Positions 1-9,554 are shown, counted from the stretch's first letter. The stretch: DNA of 40,885 nucleotides from an uncultured Eubacteriales bacterium (GCA_900316495.1 ONDC01000014.1:1-40885); one strand, 5' to 3'. Notes: generated by a model not told the origin, from the letters alone. Program-made: numbers and translations.

Positions 1-58
1 AGCCGGGAGTTTTTTGTGCTAAAATTCATATATCGTACATAAACACTTTTCAAAAATA

Positions 59-67
59 TGATACAAT
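59..67 (+). promoter_or_regulatory. possible extended -10 promoter of the cyclophilin gene
   Basis: TGATACAAT fits an extended -10 element (TG-n-TACAAT) about 75 bases before the start codon at 142. I see no convincing -35 box 17 bases upstream, so this is a weak call. Confidence 0.35.
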
Positions 68-141
68 AACTTTGATTGTTCATAAGAGCCTGCTCACGTA
101 TGAACGACATTGATCTTATTTAGGAGAGGAATTTTTACAAA

Positions 142-666
142 ATGAAAAAGAATCCGATTGTCACCATCGAAATGGAAAACGGCGGTATCATCAAAGCAGA
201 GCTTTATCCCGCCGGCGCGCCCAACACCGTCAATAATTTCATCAGCCTTGTCAAAAAGGGCTTCTATGACGGACTCATCTTTCACCGCGTCATCAGCGGC
301 TTCATGATCCAGGGCGGCTGTCCGGACGGCACCGGCATGGGCGGCCCCGGCTATACCATCAAGGGAGAGTTCAACCGCAACGGCTTTGAAAACAATCTCC
401 GTCACAAGCCGGGCGTGCTTTCCATGGCGAGAACCAGCCTGCCCAACACCGCCGGCTCCCAGTTTTTCATTATGCACGCCCCCGCGCCGTATCTGGACGG
501 TCAGTACGCGGCGTTCGGCAAGGTCATCGAGGGCATGGAGGTTGTCAACGCCATCGCCGAGACAGAGACCGACCACAATGACAGACCTTTATCCGATCAG
601 AGAATGAAAAAGGTCACGGTCGAGACCTTTGGCGTGGACTATCCCGAGCCGGTCAGATACAGATAA
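142..666 (+). CDS. cyclophilin-type peptidyl-prolyl cis-trans isomerase
   Basis: A 174-residue single-domain cyclophilin, the usual size for a cytoplasmic bacterial PpiB-type enzyme. Family marks are clear: the FHRVI segment carrying the catalytic arginine, the [11 protein letters not shown] loop, the GVLSMAR strand, and GSQFFI followed by the [10 protein letters not shown] substrate-binding turn. There is no signal peptide, so it should act in the cytoplasm, catalysing cis-trans isomerisation of Xaa-Pro bonds during folding. The ATG at 142 follows AGGAGAGG (122-129), somewhat far but the only good ribosome binding site. The ABC transporter gene starts 40 bases downstream on the same strand without a visible terminator, so co-transcription is possible, although no functional link is implied. 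Confidence 0.95.
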   Translation: MKKNPIVTIEMENGGIIKAELYPAGAPNTVNNFISLVKKGFYDGLIFHRVISGFMIQGGCPDGTGMGGPGYTIKGEFNRNGFENNLRHKPGVLSMARTSLPNTAGSQFFIMHAPAPYLDGQYAAFGKVIEGMEVVNAIAETETDHNDRPLSDQRMKKVTVETFGVDYPEPVRYR

Positions 667-706
667 TGCCTAAGCGGAATTCAAACGCAGCAAGGAGTGA
701 ATTGTA

Positions 707-2449
707 TTGATCAGAAAATTGCTTGCGTCGGTCAGGGAATATAAGCGTCCCTCTGTTCTGTCCTTCCTGTTTATCGTCGGTGAGGTGGTCATCGAATGTC
801 TCATTCCGTTCATCACCGCCGATCTCGTAAACCGTCTCAAGGGCGATATTAATATGAAGTCGCTTCTTCTCACCGGCGCTCTCCTGATATTCATGGCAGT
901 GGTATCGCTCGCCTGCGGAGGACTTGCCGGCTACACCAGCGCCAGGGCGTCGGCGGGCTTTGCCAAGAATCTGCGCCACGATGTATTCGACAAGGTGCAG
1001 AGCTTTTCCTTTGAGAATATCGACAGGTTTTCCTCTTCGTCGCTTGTCACCCGCCTTACAACCGATATTGCGAATGTCCAGATGTCCTACATGATGGTCA
1101 TCCGTGCCGCCGTCCGTTCGCCGCTGATGTTCATCTTCTCGGTGATCATGGCGTATATCATGGGCGGCGCGCTGGCCACGGCGTTTATTGTGGTCATTCC
1201 CGTTCTCGCGGTGGGACTCTACATTATCGCGAAAAAGGCGATGCCCGCCTTCCACAGCGTTTTCAAGAAGTACGACAATCTCAACCGCTCCGTGGAGGAA
1301 AATGTCCGCGCCATGCGCGTGGTCAAGGGCTTTGCCCGCGAGGAGTACGAAAAGAAAAAATTCGGCGACGCCGCGGAGGATATTCGCCGCGACTTCACCC
1401 GCGCGGAGAGAATCGTGGCTCTGAATCACCCGCTGATGCAGATCTGCCTTTACTTCAACATGCTCTTTGTGCTGACCGTGGGCGCGAAGATCATCATTAC
1501 CAGCCGCGGCAGCACGATTGATGTGGGACAGATGTCCGCCATGCTGACCTACGGCTTCCAGATTCTCATGTCGCTCATGATGCTCTCGATGATCTTCGTC
1601 ATCCTCACCATCTCGCTGGAATCCATGCGAAGAATCAGCGAGGTGCTGTCCGAAGAGCCGACTATGAGCAATCCGGACACGCCTGTTATGGAAATCAGGG
1701 ACGGCTCCATCGCCTTCAAGGACGTGAGCTTCAAGTATTCCCGCGAATCGGAGAATTTCGCCCTTTCCGACGTGAATCTTCGCATTGAATCCGGCATGAC
1801 CGTCGGCATTCTTGGCGGCACCGGCTCCAGCAAGTCCACCCTCGTGCAGCTCATTCCCCGTCTTTACGACGCCACCGAGGGAAGCGTTCTGGTCGGCGGC
1901 GTGGACGTGCGGCAATATGACCTGAACGCGCTGCGCGACAGCGTCGCCATGGTGCTGCAGAAGAACCAGCTTTTCTCCGGCACGATCAGAGAGAATCTCC
2001 GCTGGGGCAACGAAAACGCGACGGATGAAGAGCTTGTCGAGGCGTGCCGTCTCGCGCAGGCGGACGAATTCATCCGCTCCTTCCCCGACGGCTACGACAC
2101 CTATATCGAACAGGGCGGCACTAACGTCTCCGGCGGTCAGAAGCAGCGTCTCTGCATTGCCAGAGCGCTTCTCAAGAAGCCGAAAATCCTGATTCTCGAC
2201 GACTCCACCAGCGCGGTGGACACCAAAACCGACGCGCTGATCCGCAGCGGGTTCCGCCAGTACATTCCCGAGACCACCAAGCTGATTATTGCGCAGCGCG
2301 TGGCTTCGGTGCAGGACGCCGACATGATCATCATTATGGATAACGGCAGGATTATCGCCTCCGGCACGCATGACGAGCTGATGCAATCGGCTCCCATCTA
2401 CCGCGAGATCTACGAGGAACAGACCAACGGGAGGGCGGAGGATGAATAA
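707..2449 (+). CDS. ABC exporter half-transporter with degenerate ATPase site (subunit A of a heterodimer)
   Basis: A 580-residue half-transporter: N-terminal six-helix exporter domain (about residues 15-310), then a nucleotide-binding domain. Walker A is GGTGSSKST (about 370-378) and the signature VSGGQ is canonical (474). The Walker B is followed by Asp instead of the catalytic Glu (LDDSTS, about 498), and the switch histidine is replaced by Gln (IAQRV, Gln530). This matches the non-hydrolysing partner in heterodimeric exporters of the TM287/288 and LmrCD type. The chosen start is TTG at 707, behind AAGGAGTGA (691-699). The stop overlaps the start of the next gene by 8 bases, indicating translational coupling. 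The substrate cannot be read from sequence; multidrug or lipid export is usual for the family. Confidence 0.93.
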   Translation: MIRKLLASVREYKRPSVLSFLFIVGEVVIECLIPFITADLVNRLKGDINMKSLLLTGALLIFMAVVSLACGGLAGYTSARASAGFAKNLRHDVFDKVQSFSFENIDRFSSSSLVTRLTTDIANVQMSYMMVIRAAVRSPLMFIFSVIMAYIMGGALATAFIVVIPVLAVGLYIIAKKAMPAFHSVFKKYDNLNRSVEENVRAMRVVKGFAREEYEKKKFGDAAEDIRRDFTRAERIVALNHPLMQICLYFNMLFVLTVGAKIIITSRGSTIDVGQMSAMLTYGFQILMSLMMLSMIFVILTISLESMRRISEVLSEEPTMSNPDTPVMEIRDGSIAFKDVSFKYSRESENFALSDVNLRIESGMTVGILGGTGSSKSTLVQLIPRLYDATEGSVLVGGVDVRQYDLNALRDSVAMVLQKNQLFSGTIRENLRWGNENATDEELVEACRLAQADEFIRSFPDGYDTYIEQGGTNVSGGQKQRLCIARALLKKPKILILDDSTSAVDTKTDALIRSGFRQYIPETTKLIIAQRVASVQDADMIIIMDNGRIIASGTHDELMQSAPIYREIYEEQTNGRAEDE

Positions 2450-4376
2450 TAAAATGAACGGCAAACCAAAAAGACCGCCCATCGATGGCAGGGGACTCAA
2501 ACGGCTTATCTCCATGCTGATGAAAGCCTATCCCGTACTGCTCCCCGTCACGGCGGGCTGCATCATTCTCTCATCCATCACCAACGCGCTTCCCGCGATT
2601 TTCCAGCAGAAAATCATCGCCGACATCCAGACCTATTGGAAGTCGGGCGACTGGGGAGCAGCCTCAAAGGTCATCATTCCCAAGGTCATTGTCCTGATGG
2701 TGCTGTACCTGTTGGCGATGGTTTCGATTGTGCTTTACACGCAGTTCATGGCGTATATCACGCAGGGCTTTCTCGGCAAAATGCGCTCCGCGCTTTTTGA
2801 AAAAATGCAGAATCTCCCCATCCGGTATTTTGACACCAACAAGCACGGCGACATCATGAGCCGCTATACCAACGACATCGACACCCTGCGTCAGCTCATT
2901 TCGCAGGCGCTCCCCACGCTGCTTCAGACCGTGATCCTCATTGTCGCGGTGTTCTTCATCATGCTATATTACAGCCTGTGGCTGACACTGGTGGTCATTT
3001 TAGGCATATTCGGCATCATGTTTGTCAGCGGCAGAGCGGGCGGCGGCTCGGCGAAATACTTCATCCGGCAGCAAAAATCCCTCGGCAAGGTGGAGGGATT
3101 CGTGCAGGAGATGATGAACGGCGAGAAGGTCGTCAAGGTGTTCAACCATGAGGATCACTGCCGCGAGGATTTTGACAGGCTCAATGAGGAGCTGTACAAC
3201 GACGGCTTCCGGGCGCACGCCTACGCGAATATCCTTGCGCCCATCATCCAGAATATCGGCAACATTCTCTATGTGCTGCTGGCGGTGGTCGGCGGCGTGC
3301 TGCTTCTCACCAAGGTGCCGAATCCCGGCATTTCCGCCCTTGTCGCGGGCGCTGTGGGCGTGGTGAGCATCGACATTCTCATCCCCTTCCTCAACATGGC
3401 GAAGCAGTTCACCGGCAACGTCAACCAGCTTGCCCAGCAGGTCAATTCGGTTGCCATGGCGATGGCGGGCGCGGAGAGAATCTTCTCGATGATCGACGAA
3501 TCGCCCGAGGTGGACGACGGATATGTCACCCTTGTCAACGCGAGGTACGGCAAGGACGGCACCATCACCGAGACGGCAAGGCACACCGGTCACTGGGCGT
3601 GGAAGCATCCGCACGGCGACGGCACGCTGACCTACACCCCCCTTGAGGGAAATGTGGAGCTGCTTGATGTGGATTTTGCCTATGAAGAGGGCAAGACGGT
3701 GCTTCACAACATCTCGCTGACCGCCAAGCCGGGCGAAAAGATCGCCTTTGTCGGCGCGACCGGCGCGGGAAAGACCACCATTACCAACCTGCTCAACCGC
3801 TTCTACGACATCGAGGACGGCAAGATCCGCTACGACAACATCAATATCAACAAGATTCGCAAGGCTGACCTCCGGCGTTCGCTGGGGCTTGTGCTGCAGG
3901 AGACCAATCTCTTCACCGGCTCGGTGATGGAAAACATCCGCTACGGCAAGCTGGACGCGACCGATGAGGAATGCCGCACAGCCGCGAAGCTCGCCGGCGC
4001 GGACGACTTCATCTCCCGCCTTCCCGACGGCTACGACACCATGCTGGAAAACAACGGAGAGAATCTCTCGCAGGGGCAGCGTCAGCTGATTGCCATTGCG
4101 AGAGCCGCCGTTGCCGATCCGCCCGTCATGATCATGGACGAGGCGACCTCCTCCATCGACACCCACACCGAGCAAATCGTCCAGCGAGGCATGGATAAGC
4201 TGATGGAGGGCAGAACCGTGTTTGTGATTGCCCACCGGCTTTCCACCGTCAAAAATTCCGATGTGATCATGGTGCTCGACCACGGACGCATTATCGAGCG
4301 CGGCACGCACGATCAGCTCATCGCGCAGAAGGGGCAGTATTACAGGCTGTATACCGGCGCGTTCGAGCTGGAATAA
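2442..4376 (+). CDS. ABC exporter half-transporter with catalytic ATPase site (subunit B of the heterodimer)
   Basis: A 644-residue half-transporter, longer than its partner through an N-terminal extension of about 25 residues and an insertion of about 30 residues before the nucleotide-binding domain (about residues 365-400, rich in His, Gly and Trp). Walker A is GATGAGKTT (438). Walker B keeps the catalytic Glu (MDEATS, Glu567), and the switch His is present (IAHRL, His598). The signature is altered to LSQGQ (542). That altered signature faces the degenerate Walker site of the partner, so the pair has one working and one degenerate ATP site, as established for heterodimeric ABC exporters. 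It overlaps the upstream gene by 8 bases and ends just before a bidirectional hairpin. Confidence 0.94.
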   Translation: MNNKMNGKPKRPPIDGRGLKRLISMLMKAYPVLLPVTAGCIILSSITNALPAIFQQKIIADIQTYWKSGDWGAASKVIIPKVIVLMVLYLLAMVSIVLYTQFMAYITQGFLGKMRSALFEKMQNLPIRYFDTNKHGDIMSRYTNDIDTLRQLISQALPTLLQTVILIVAVFFIMLYYSLWLTLVVILGIFGIMFVSGRAGGGSAKYFIRQQKSLGKVEGFVQEMMNGEKVVKVFNHEDHCREDFDRLNEELYNDGFRAHAYANILAPIIQNIGNILYVLLAVVGGVLLLTKVPNPGISALVAGAVGVVSIDILIPFLNMAKQFTGNVNQLAQQVNSVAMAMAGAERIFSMIDESPEVDDGYVTLVNARYGKDGTITETARHTGHWAWKHPHGDGTLTYTPLEGNVELLDVDFAYEEGKTVLHNISLTAKPGEKIAFVGATGAGKTTITNLLNRFYDIEDGKIRYDNININKIRKADLRRSLGLVLQETNLFTGSVMENIRYGKLDATDEECRTAAKLAGADDFISRLPDGYDTMLENNGENLSQGQRQLIAIARAAVADPPVMIMDEATSSIDTHTEQIVQRGMDKLMEGRTVFVIAHRLSTVKNSDVIMVLDHGRIIERGTHDQLIAQKGQYYRLYTGAFELE

Positions 4377-4405
4377 CGCCCTTTTTGTTCATCAGACAAA
4401 ACAAA

Positions 4406-4439
4406 CCCCCCTGTGATTCATGTGTGAAGCACAGGGGGG
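4406..4439. terminator. bidirectional intrinsic terminator between convergent genes
   Basis: A 10-bp stem, CCCCCCTGTG paired with CACAGGGGGG, encloses a 14-base loop. It sits between the exporter gene (+, ends 4376) and the membrane protein gene (-, ends 4445). On the minus strand the stem is followed by a T-rich run, so it best serves the minus-strand gene. Confidence 0.8.
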
Positions 4440-4444
4440 ATTAT

Positions 4445-6295
4445 TCATGATTCAGAGACTTCTTCCGGTCGCTTAAGCGGAAGCGCTATCAGGAATGGCA
4501 GACAGCAGAAGAGGGCGTAAGCGTAACAATTATCCGCAAATACCGGCGTACCGATCATCAGAGTGAAAATGATGGAAAGACACGGAATGGTGAGGAAAAC
4601 CGTCAGCTTATCCTTTTTGCGATAGCCAAGGTATGCGACCAGAACCGTGAGCCATGTGAACAGACCGATGGAGTGAAACGGCTTTGCCAGTTCAAAGAAT
4701 TGCCAGAAGTCAAGATACCTGAAAAACAAGGACGTCATCAGATTGGGGGAGACGTTGCGTTCAATTCCATAGGGATTATCGTAAAGATTATATCGGAACA
4801 CCTTATAATTATATCCGGCGTTCCAATAACCACGCGTCTGATCGACCCAGGCTTCAAAATACGGCAGCGGATGGGCGAGACCTATCTGAAAGTACATCAG
4901 CGCGTAGCGGAGCTTATTCTGAGCCAGATAATCCTTGTTGCCCGTATTTCTGATGAGATTCTTCAAAGGGTCTGAGATAATGGGACTATATCTTTCTTTG
5001 ATCTTCTCGATGTCGGCAAGACGGGAAATCAATTCTCTCTGCTCGTCCGTCAGTTCATTGCCGTCGTAAAGCGTTTTCGCAATCTGCTGGATCGCCATTG
5101 ACGACAGCTCCACCGTATCGGACTGTTCGATGTCCAGCATGCGCATAACGGGGAAGAACGCGATCAGTGATGCCGCAAGAATGCAGGCAAAGGAGATTGC
5201 AAGCCTTTTGAACTTCTTACGAAACAGTACGATAATAGACAGAAGAATTATAAAGTAGACAATCAGTCCGTTCCCTCTCAACAGACAAATCCCAAGGCTA
5301 CTGATCACAATCAGGACATTGTTGAGGACTTTGCGCTTGCAAATGCGCTTGAAATGTCTGAAAACAGCCACCGTAAACAGCAGCACACAGGTGCTGAACG
5401 GAACGTCCTTCCACATGGTGAAGCTGTACAGAATGTGATTGGGAAACAGCAGGTAATACAAAGCCGCCGCAAGGATGATCCTTTTATCCGCACGAATCTT
5501 GTAGAGAGTGGCAACCGCGTAGGCAAACGCGGCGGAGGTCAAAAGGACAGAGAAAATGCTGTATAAAGCGCAGCCCAGATTTATATCTTGGAAAAATCGT
5601 ATGCCTATCGAGAGAAAAAGGCGGACTATCATGGTATGAAATACAGGATGTGCGTTGGAATAGCTGTTTTCCATGCATTGAGTGATCTGATTAATGCTGT
5701 CATAGGTGATGATGCCGGGATAGAAGATAAGCGCAAGGATAAGCAGATGAAAAGCGCTTGTCAACGTAAAAACAAAAAGAAAGACTCTACGTTCACTGTA
5801 TCGGCGGGCAAAAGTGGTATAAGAAAAGGAATCAATCTTATGGGTGAGAAATGTCAGTATAAAATAGGCGCAATACAGTCCCCCAAGAAACAGCAGCGGC
5901 GAGAGACAAACGGCAAACAAAGCGGAAATAAGCGACGCATGACTGTTCAGGTTGTAAACCTTTTCAGGGTCGTCGTGAACCTGCTCTATGATTTCGGTTA
6001 CCATTCGTTTGAACATGTGATAATTTGCGATTAATACCAGAAAAGAAAAGACAGCCGCCATGATGACATTGGCGCGTTCCGAACGGGCGAAAATCTTGCG
6101 TTTGTCGGTATTCATGCTCACTCTGCACACGAATCCGGCAATGCCGAGAAGCAGATAAATGATGTAGTAGGCGTCGGTGAAGGTGAGCATGGTCAGCCAT
6201 GTGAACATTGTCATCCACTGAATCACGCCGTGAACGGATGTGAATCGATCGCTCAGCAGAATTCCTCGTAGTTTTGGCTTGCATACTAAGTTCAT
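4445..6295 (-). CDS. large polytopic membrane protein (DUF6020/glycosyltransferase-C-like)
   Basis: A 616-residue protein with about 13-14 hydrophobic segments over its whole length. A conserved-looking extracytoplasmic stretch after the fourth or fifth helix contains TYDSINQ and SNAHPVFHT; the acidic/Asn/His-Pro pattern is reminiscent of GT-C type glycosyltransferases and of the DUF6020 membrane proteins of Clostridia. I infer a role in envelope glycan or lipid-linked sugar handling but the sequence does not prove it. The ATG at 6295 is preceded by GGAGGA with good spacing. It is the last gene of a minus-strand group after the STAS gene (113-base gap) and ends at the 4406-4439 hairpin. Confidence 0.72.
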   Translation of the reverse strand: MNLVCKPKLRGILLSDRFTSVHGVIQWMTMFTWLTMLTFTDAYYIIYLLLGIAGFVCRVSMNTDKRKIFARSERANVIMAAVFSFLVLIANYHMFKRMVTEIIEQVHDDPEKVYNLNSHASLISALFAVCLSPLLFLGGLYCAYFILTFLTHKIDSFSYTTFARRYSERRVFLFVFTLTSAFHLLILALIFYPGIITYDSINQITQCMENSYSNAHPVFHTMIVRLFLSIGIRFFQDINLGCALYSIFSVLLTSAAFAYAVATLYKIRADKRIILAAALYYLLFPNHILYSFTMWKDVPFSTCVLLFTVAVFRHFKRICKRKVLNNVLIVISSLGICLLRGNGLIVYFIILLSIIVLFRKKFKRLAISFACILAASLIAFFPVMRMLDIEQSDTVELSSMAIQQIAKTLYDGNELTDEQRELISRLADIEKIKERYSPIISDPLKNLIRNTGNKDYLAQNKLRYALMYFQIGLAHPLPYFEAWVDQTRGYWNAGYNYKVFRYNLYDNPYGIERNVSPNLMTSLFFRYLDFWQFFELAKPFHSIGLFTWLTVLVAYLGYRKKDKLTVFLTIPCLSIIFTLMIGTPVFADNCYAYALFCCLPFLIALPLKRPEEVSES

Positions 6296-6408
6296 AGAGA
6301 TAGTCCTCCGTCATTTCGATAATGCTTGTTTTGGCGGTGAGCCAACAAACGGTGCAGGCGCGTCAATCCCTTGCTGCCTGCCCGCCTGTCGGGGTACAAA
6401 TGAAAGAA

Positions 6409-6705
6409 TCATTCGATGGTGAGGATGTCGCAGAAGCCGGTGATGTCAAAGACCTCGGACACGACTTCGTTGACGTGAACGACCTTCATCGTGCCCTGCA
6501 CGTTCATCTTCTTCTGGGCGGAGAGCAGCACGCGCAATCCGGCGGAGGAAATGTAGTCAAGCTTTTCAAGGTCGATGATCAGTTCCTTTACGCCTTCGAT
6601 GGAATAGGAGATCACCTTTTCCAGCTCAGGGGAGGTCACTGTGTCGAGTCTGCCCTCAAGCGAGAGGGTGAGGGTGCTTCCGTTTTGGGTTTTGTTGATT
6701 GTCAT
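6409..6705 (-). CDS. STAS-domain protein, anti-sigma factor antagonist type
   Basis: A 98-residue stand-alone STAS domain, the size of SpoIIAA/RsbV antagonists. The strand-helix segment YISSAGLRVLL matches the DSSGLG motif where anti-sigma kinases phosphorylate a serine; Ser54 is the likely site. The Asp normally before that serine pair is Ile here, which occurs in other stand-alone STAS proteins. The start at 6705 is set by TTGGAGGA just upstream; a longer frame to 6984 is antisense noise from the neighbouring gene. No anti-sigma kinase gene lies nearby, so its partner is unknown. It follows the broken ydcF-like gene by 40 bases and probably shares its transcript. Confidence 0.88.
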   Translation of the reverse strand: MTINKTQNGSTLTLSLEGRLDTVTSPELEKVISYSIEGVKELIIDLEKLDYISSAGLRVLLSAQKKMNVQGTMKVVHVNEVVSEVFDITGFCDILTIE

Positions 6706-6745
6706 GTTGGGTTCCTCCAAAATAGAAAATAATGAAATGAGCCTG

Positions 6746-8081
6746 TCAGTGATTGTTGGAGAAATAAAGCGCGGTCGCCAGCAGCGACAGTATCGCCGCC
6801 AGAATGCCGATGGTTTCCAGATGCTTCTTTTTCTCCGCGACGAGGTTGGCAATGAATTCACGAATAAAGGCGTTGATCCAGAAGTAGGTTCTGGTGAGGC
6901 TGCCGATGCCCTCGGCGGCAATGCCCTGCGAGGTGGCGATAAGTCCGGAACGCAGCACATGGTAATTGGTGGTGGAGAAGGCAATGCGTGGCTTTTCGAT
7001 TTCCGGGTGCGCTTCCTTTATCAGCCGCGCGGAATTTCTCATGTTTTCATACGTACTGACCGATTGATCCTCGGGGAGGATGCGTTCATCGGGATGCCGA
7101 TACTGAGAAGATATTGGCGTATCGCCTGTGCTTCGGGCATGACCTCGTCGCTGCCCTGTCCGCCGGAGGGAACGAAGATCACGTCCTTTCCGGCGGCTTC
7201 CTTCTGCATGGAGGCAAATTCCACCGCCCTGTCCGCTCTGCTCTGCAGAAGCTTGGTGAGGGAGCCGTCCTTGCGGATCTGGCAGCCTAAGATGAGGATG
7301 AAGTCCTTGTCGAAGGCGGGAATGTGCCGCGCCGCCTTGACCGCAAAGAAGATGGTGGCGATCAGCAGACATTCAAAGTAGGCGACGGTGAAGGAGATGA
7401 TGTTTTCCACGGCGATTTCCATGTACAAATCCGGACGGCTCATGTCGTGTACGTCAAAGATGGAGCTGTCCCGTTGCAGCCATTCGGAAATGATGATGGG
7501 TAGCACCGAGCCGAACAGAAGCGTGACGCCCAGAATGAAGCCGAGCAGATTCTTCCAATTAGTTCCCTCATGCCGGATGAGTCTGATATTGCTGATCATC
7601 ACGTAAACAGACACGAGAAAAACCACCGGAAGCGCGAGAGTGGCAAAGAAGTTCGCCGAACCGATGACGTCGCGGATCGTGCTGTCAAATCCTCTGTAAT
7701 TGGAAAGTCCTATGAGCTGATTGAGCAGTCCGGATAATGCCATGAGTATCACGGCAAAATACGTGATATTGCTGAAATGGTACGGGTTGACACGGAAGTT
7801 TTCCCGCAGCGCGCGCAACAGAATCACGATGACATAGGCAAGAAACGCGATAATGCACAGCGGAATGACAAGGCAGCCGTTGCATGCTCCGAAGAAGTTT
7901 TCGATTGTGATAAAGCCAAGCGGATGGACGTAGAGGACATTGATGTAATAGCTTTCATCGTCCGAAGATACCGTGAGGAAGACCTTACCGGGCTTTCCGG
8001 CTTTCCGAAGAAGGCGATGCAGGCGACGCAGAACACCGTCAGTCCCAGACCGAGGAAGAGAACGCTTTTGAATTGCTTCAA
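6746..8081 (-). pseudogene. YdcF/SanA-like (DUF218) membrane protein, broken by two frameshifts
   Basis: Three overlapping reading frames join into one protein of about 445 residues. Frame one starts at TTG 8081 (AAGGAG at 8091-8096, 9-base spacing) with a hydrophobic anchor and ends its sense near 7990. Frame two carries several membrane helices and the first half of a DUF218 domain (ILGCQIRKDG, VPSGGQGSDE, then LLSIGIP). Frame three continues with DERILPEDQSVSTYENM and TTNYHVLRSG, the expected second half, and ends with a membrane helix. Each break is repaired by adding one base after CCCG (near 7090-7093 and 7987-7992). The family acts in envelope-related metabolism of unclear chemistry. 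The gene is either a recent pseudogene or carries two assembly errors. Confidence 0.82.
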
Positions 8082-8103
8082 GGGATGAATCTCCTTATTC
8101 TGT

Positions 8104-8159
8104 AAAAAATACGACACACCTCCCCGGCAGAAGTGATCGCTTATGCCGGGAGGGTGTGT
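8104..8159 (-). terminator. intrinsic terminator of the Ig-like protein gene
   Basis: On the minus strand a G+C-rich stem pairs ACACACCCTCCCGGCA with TGCCGGGGAGGTGTGT (16-nt arms with one mismatch), followed by CGTATTTTTTA. It lies 31 bases after the stop of the 8190-9521 gene. The GGAGG inside the stem is not the start signal of the next gene, whose real site is AAGGAG at 8091-8096. Confidence 0.85.
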
Positions 8160-8189
8160 GATACTCTTGTTTAATCTCTAAGGAAAAAA

Positions 8190-9521
8190 TCAGTCATTGA
8201 CTCTTCTTCTGACGAACACAAAGGAGATGCCTCCGCAGGAGAGAACCAGCAGGACGGCGCAGATAACGACCCATGTGACAGCTTCACCGGTGGCGGGAGA
8301 GTCGGTGGCGGGAGAGTCGGTGTTGGAGCCGTCGGTGTTGGAGTCGTCGGAAACGGTGAATTCCGCAGTGAGCGTTCTGTCCGTAAGCACGACCTTCAGG
8401 GTGTGCTTGCCGTTGGAAAGGGTCTTGAGGTAGTCGGCTTTCAGCGTGATGACGATGCTGCCGAACGTGGCTTCATAATGCTTCGTTTCAATCTTGCCCT
8501 TGTCATCCATCTCGAGACAGAGAAATTCCTCAAAGACCTTATGCTCAGGGTCAGGTTTCTTTGTCACTGTGAAGATCATATTCTCCTTGCTGGCTTTTGT
8601 CCATGTTTTGTCGCCGGTGAGGGTGTAGGTTGCCTCTGAATCGTCAGGATCGCTGCTTGTGGGATCGTCGCCCGTGGGATCGTCGCCCTGAGGGTCTGCC
8701 GCCATGACGGTCACGGGGCAGAAGGCGGTCACGGTGTTGTCGGCGGCGCATTTCGCTGTGATGGTGGCTTCGCCTTCCGCAACGCCCGTTACCTTGCCGG
8801 TATTGTCCACTGTGGCGACGACCGTGTTGTCGCTCGACCATGTGACGGTTTGGTCGGCGTCCTCAGGGGTGACGGTAGCGGCGATCATTCCGATTTCGCC
8901 GACCTGCAGGGAAAGCGGGGTCGGGGCAAGCGTAAGTTCGGTGGGAGCGGGCTTGACGGTAATCTGCAGCTCGTAGTCAACGTCGTAATAATCTCCGCCA
9001 TCATCGCCACCATAAACAAGCGGCGAACGATCCTGCAGATTGAATGTCACCTTGACCGTAAAGGTGCCGGGAGTCTGAGGAATGATCTTCAAAAAGGGAC
9101 GATAGAAATTCGGATTTGTGCTGACCCACAAATAATCGTCGCGTAAGTTGGTTTTCATCAGCCTTGCGGGCGTTTTTTCGCCGTCGACCAGCCAATTGCC
9201 ATCGCTGTCTTTTGTAGGGGACTCCCATTTGTTGCTCTCTCCCAGAATCTTCGGGGTACGGCCGGCGGTAAACGCGAGATCAAGATCGGTCGGATAGTTA
9301 AAAAGGTCAATTTTGACCTGCTTTGTTTGTCCCATGGTACAGGTCACATTGTCGGGCGTGAGAGTAACCCGTATTTCTGCGTCTGGGTCATTCGATTTTA
9401 CCGCCGTGTACTCCTTGGCGTTTGCCCTGAGCAGGGGCAGGAAGCTGAATGTCAGCATCAGCGCGAGCGCCGTGCCGGTGAAGGCAATCAATGCCTTCCT
9501 TGCTGAACGGGTGTGTTTCAT
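8190..9521 (-). CDS. secreted bacterial Ig-like (Big_2) surface protein with SPATG-type C-terminal signal
   Basis: A 443-residue exported protein. Residues 1-36 form a signal peptide. Two beta-sandwich-like regions follow; the second (about 190-265) is a clear Big_2 domain, with LQVGE, TWSSDNTVVATVD and G-x-ATITA motifs. A third region lies at about 300-385. The C-terminus has a Ser/Asn/Thr-rich linker of short repeats, then SPATGE (about residue 408), a hydrophobic helix and RRR. This is the layout of a sortase substrate, but with Ser in place of Leu in LPXTG. It may be a non-canonical sorting signal or simply a membrane anchor. ATG 9521 follows AAGGAGG. It lies 33 bases after the MscS gene and is probably co-transcribed with it. 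Confidence 0.88.
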   Translation of the reverse strand: MKHTRSARKALIAFTGTALALMLTFSFLPLLRANAKEYTAVKSNDPDAEIRVTLTPDNVTCTMGQTKQVKIDLFNYPTDLDLAFTAGRTPKILGESNKWESPTKDSDGNWLVDGEKTPARLMKTNLRDDYLWVSTNPNFYRPFLKIIPQTPGTFTVKVTFNLQDRSPLVYGGDDGGDYYDVDYELQITVKPAPTELTLAPTPLSLQVGEIGMIAATVTPEDADQTVTWSSDNTVVATVDNTGKVTGVAEGEATITAKCAADNTVTAFCPVTVMAADPQGDDPTGDDPTSSDPDDSEATYTLTGDKTWTKASKENMIFTVTKKPDPEHKVFEEFLCLEMDDKGKIETKHYEATFGSIVITLKADYLKTLSNGKHTLKVVLTDRTLTAEFTVSDDSNTDGSNTDSPATDSPATGEAVTWVVICAVLLVLSCGGISFVFVRRRVND

Positions 9522-9554
9522 AATGAAATCCTCCTTGGTATGAAAATAATATGA

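Noticed and set aside
653..2515. 620-codon frame on the minus strand
   Set aside because: It is antisense to the ABC transporter gene, which has full domain motifs. The codon bias of G+C-rich genes keeps this antisense frame open.
5588..6034. 148-codon plus-strand frame in the membrane protein gene
   Set aside because: Antisense to a protein with clear membrane helices; no start signal.
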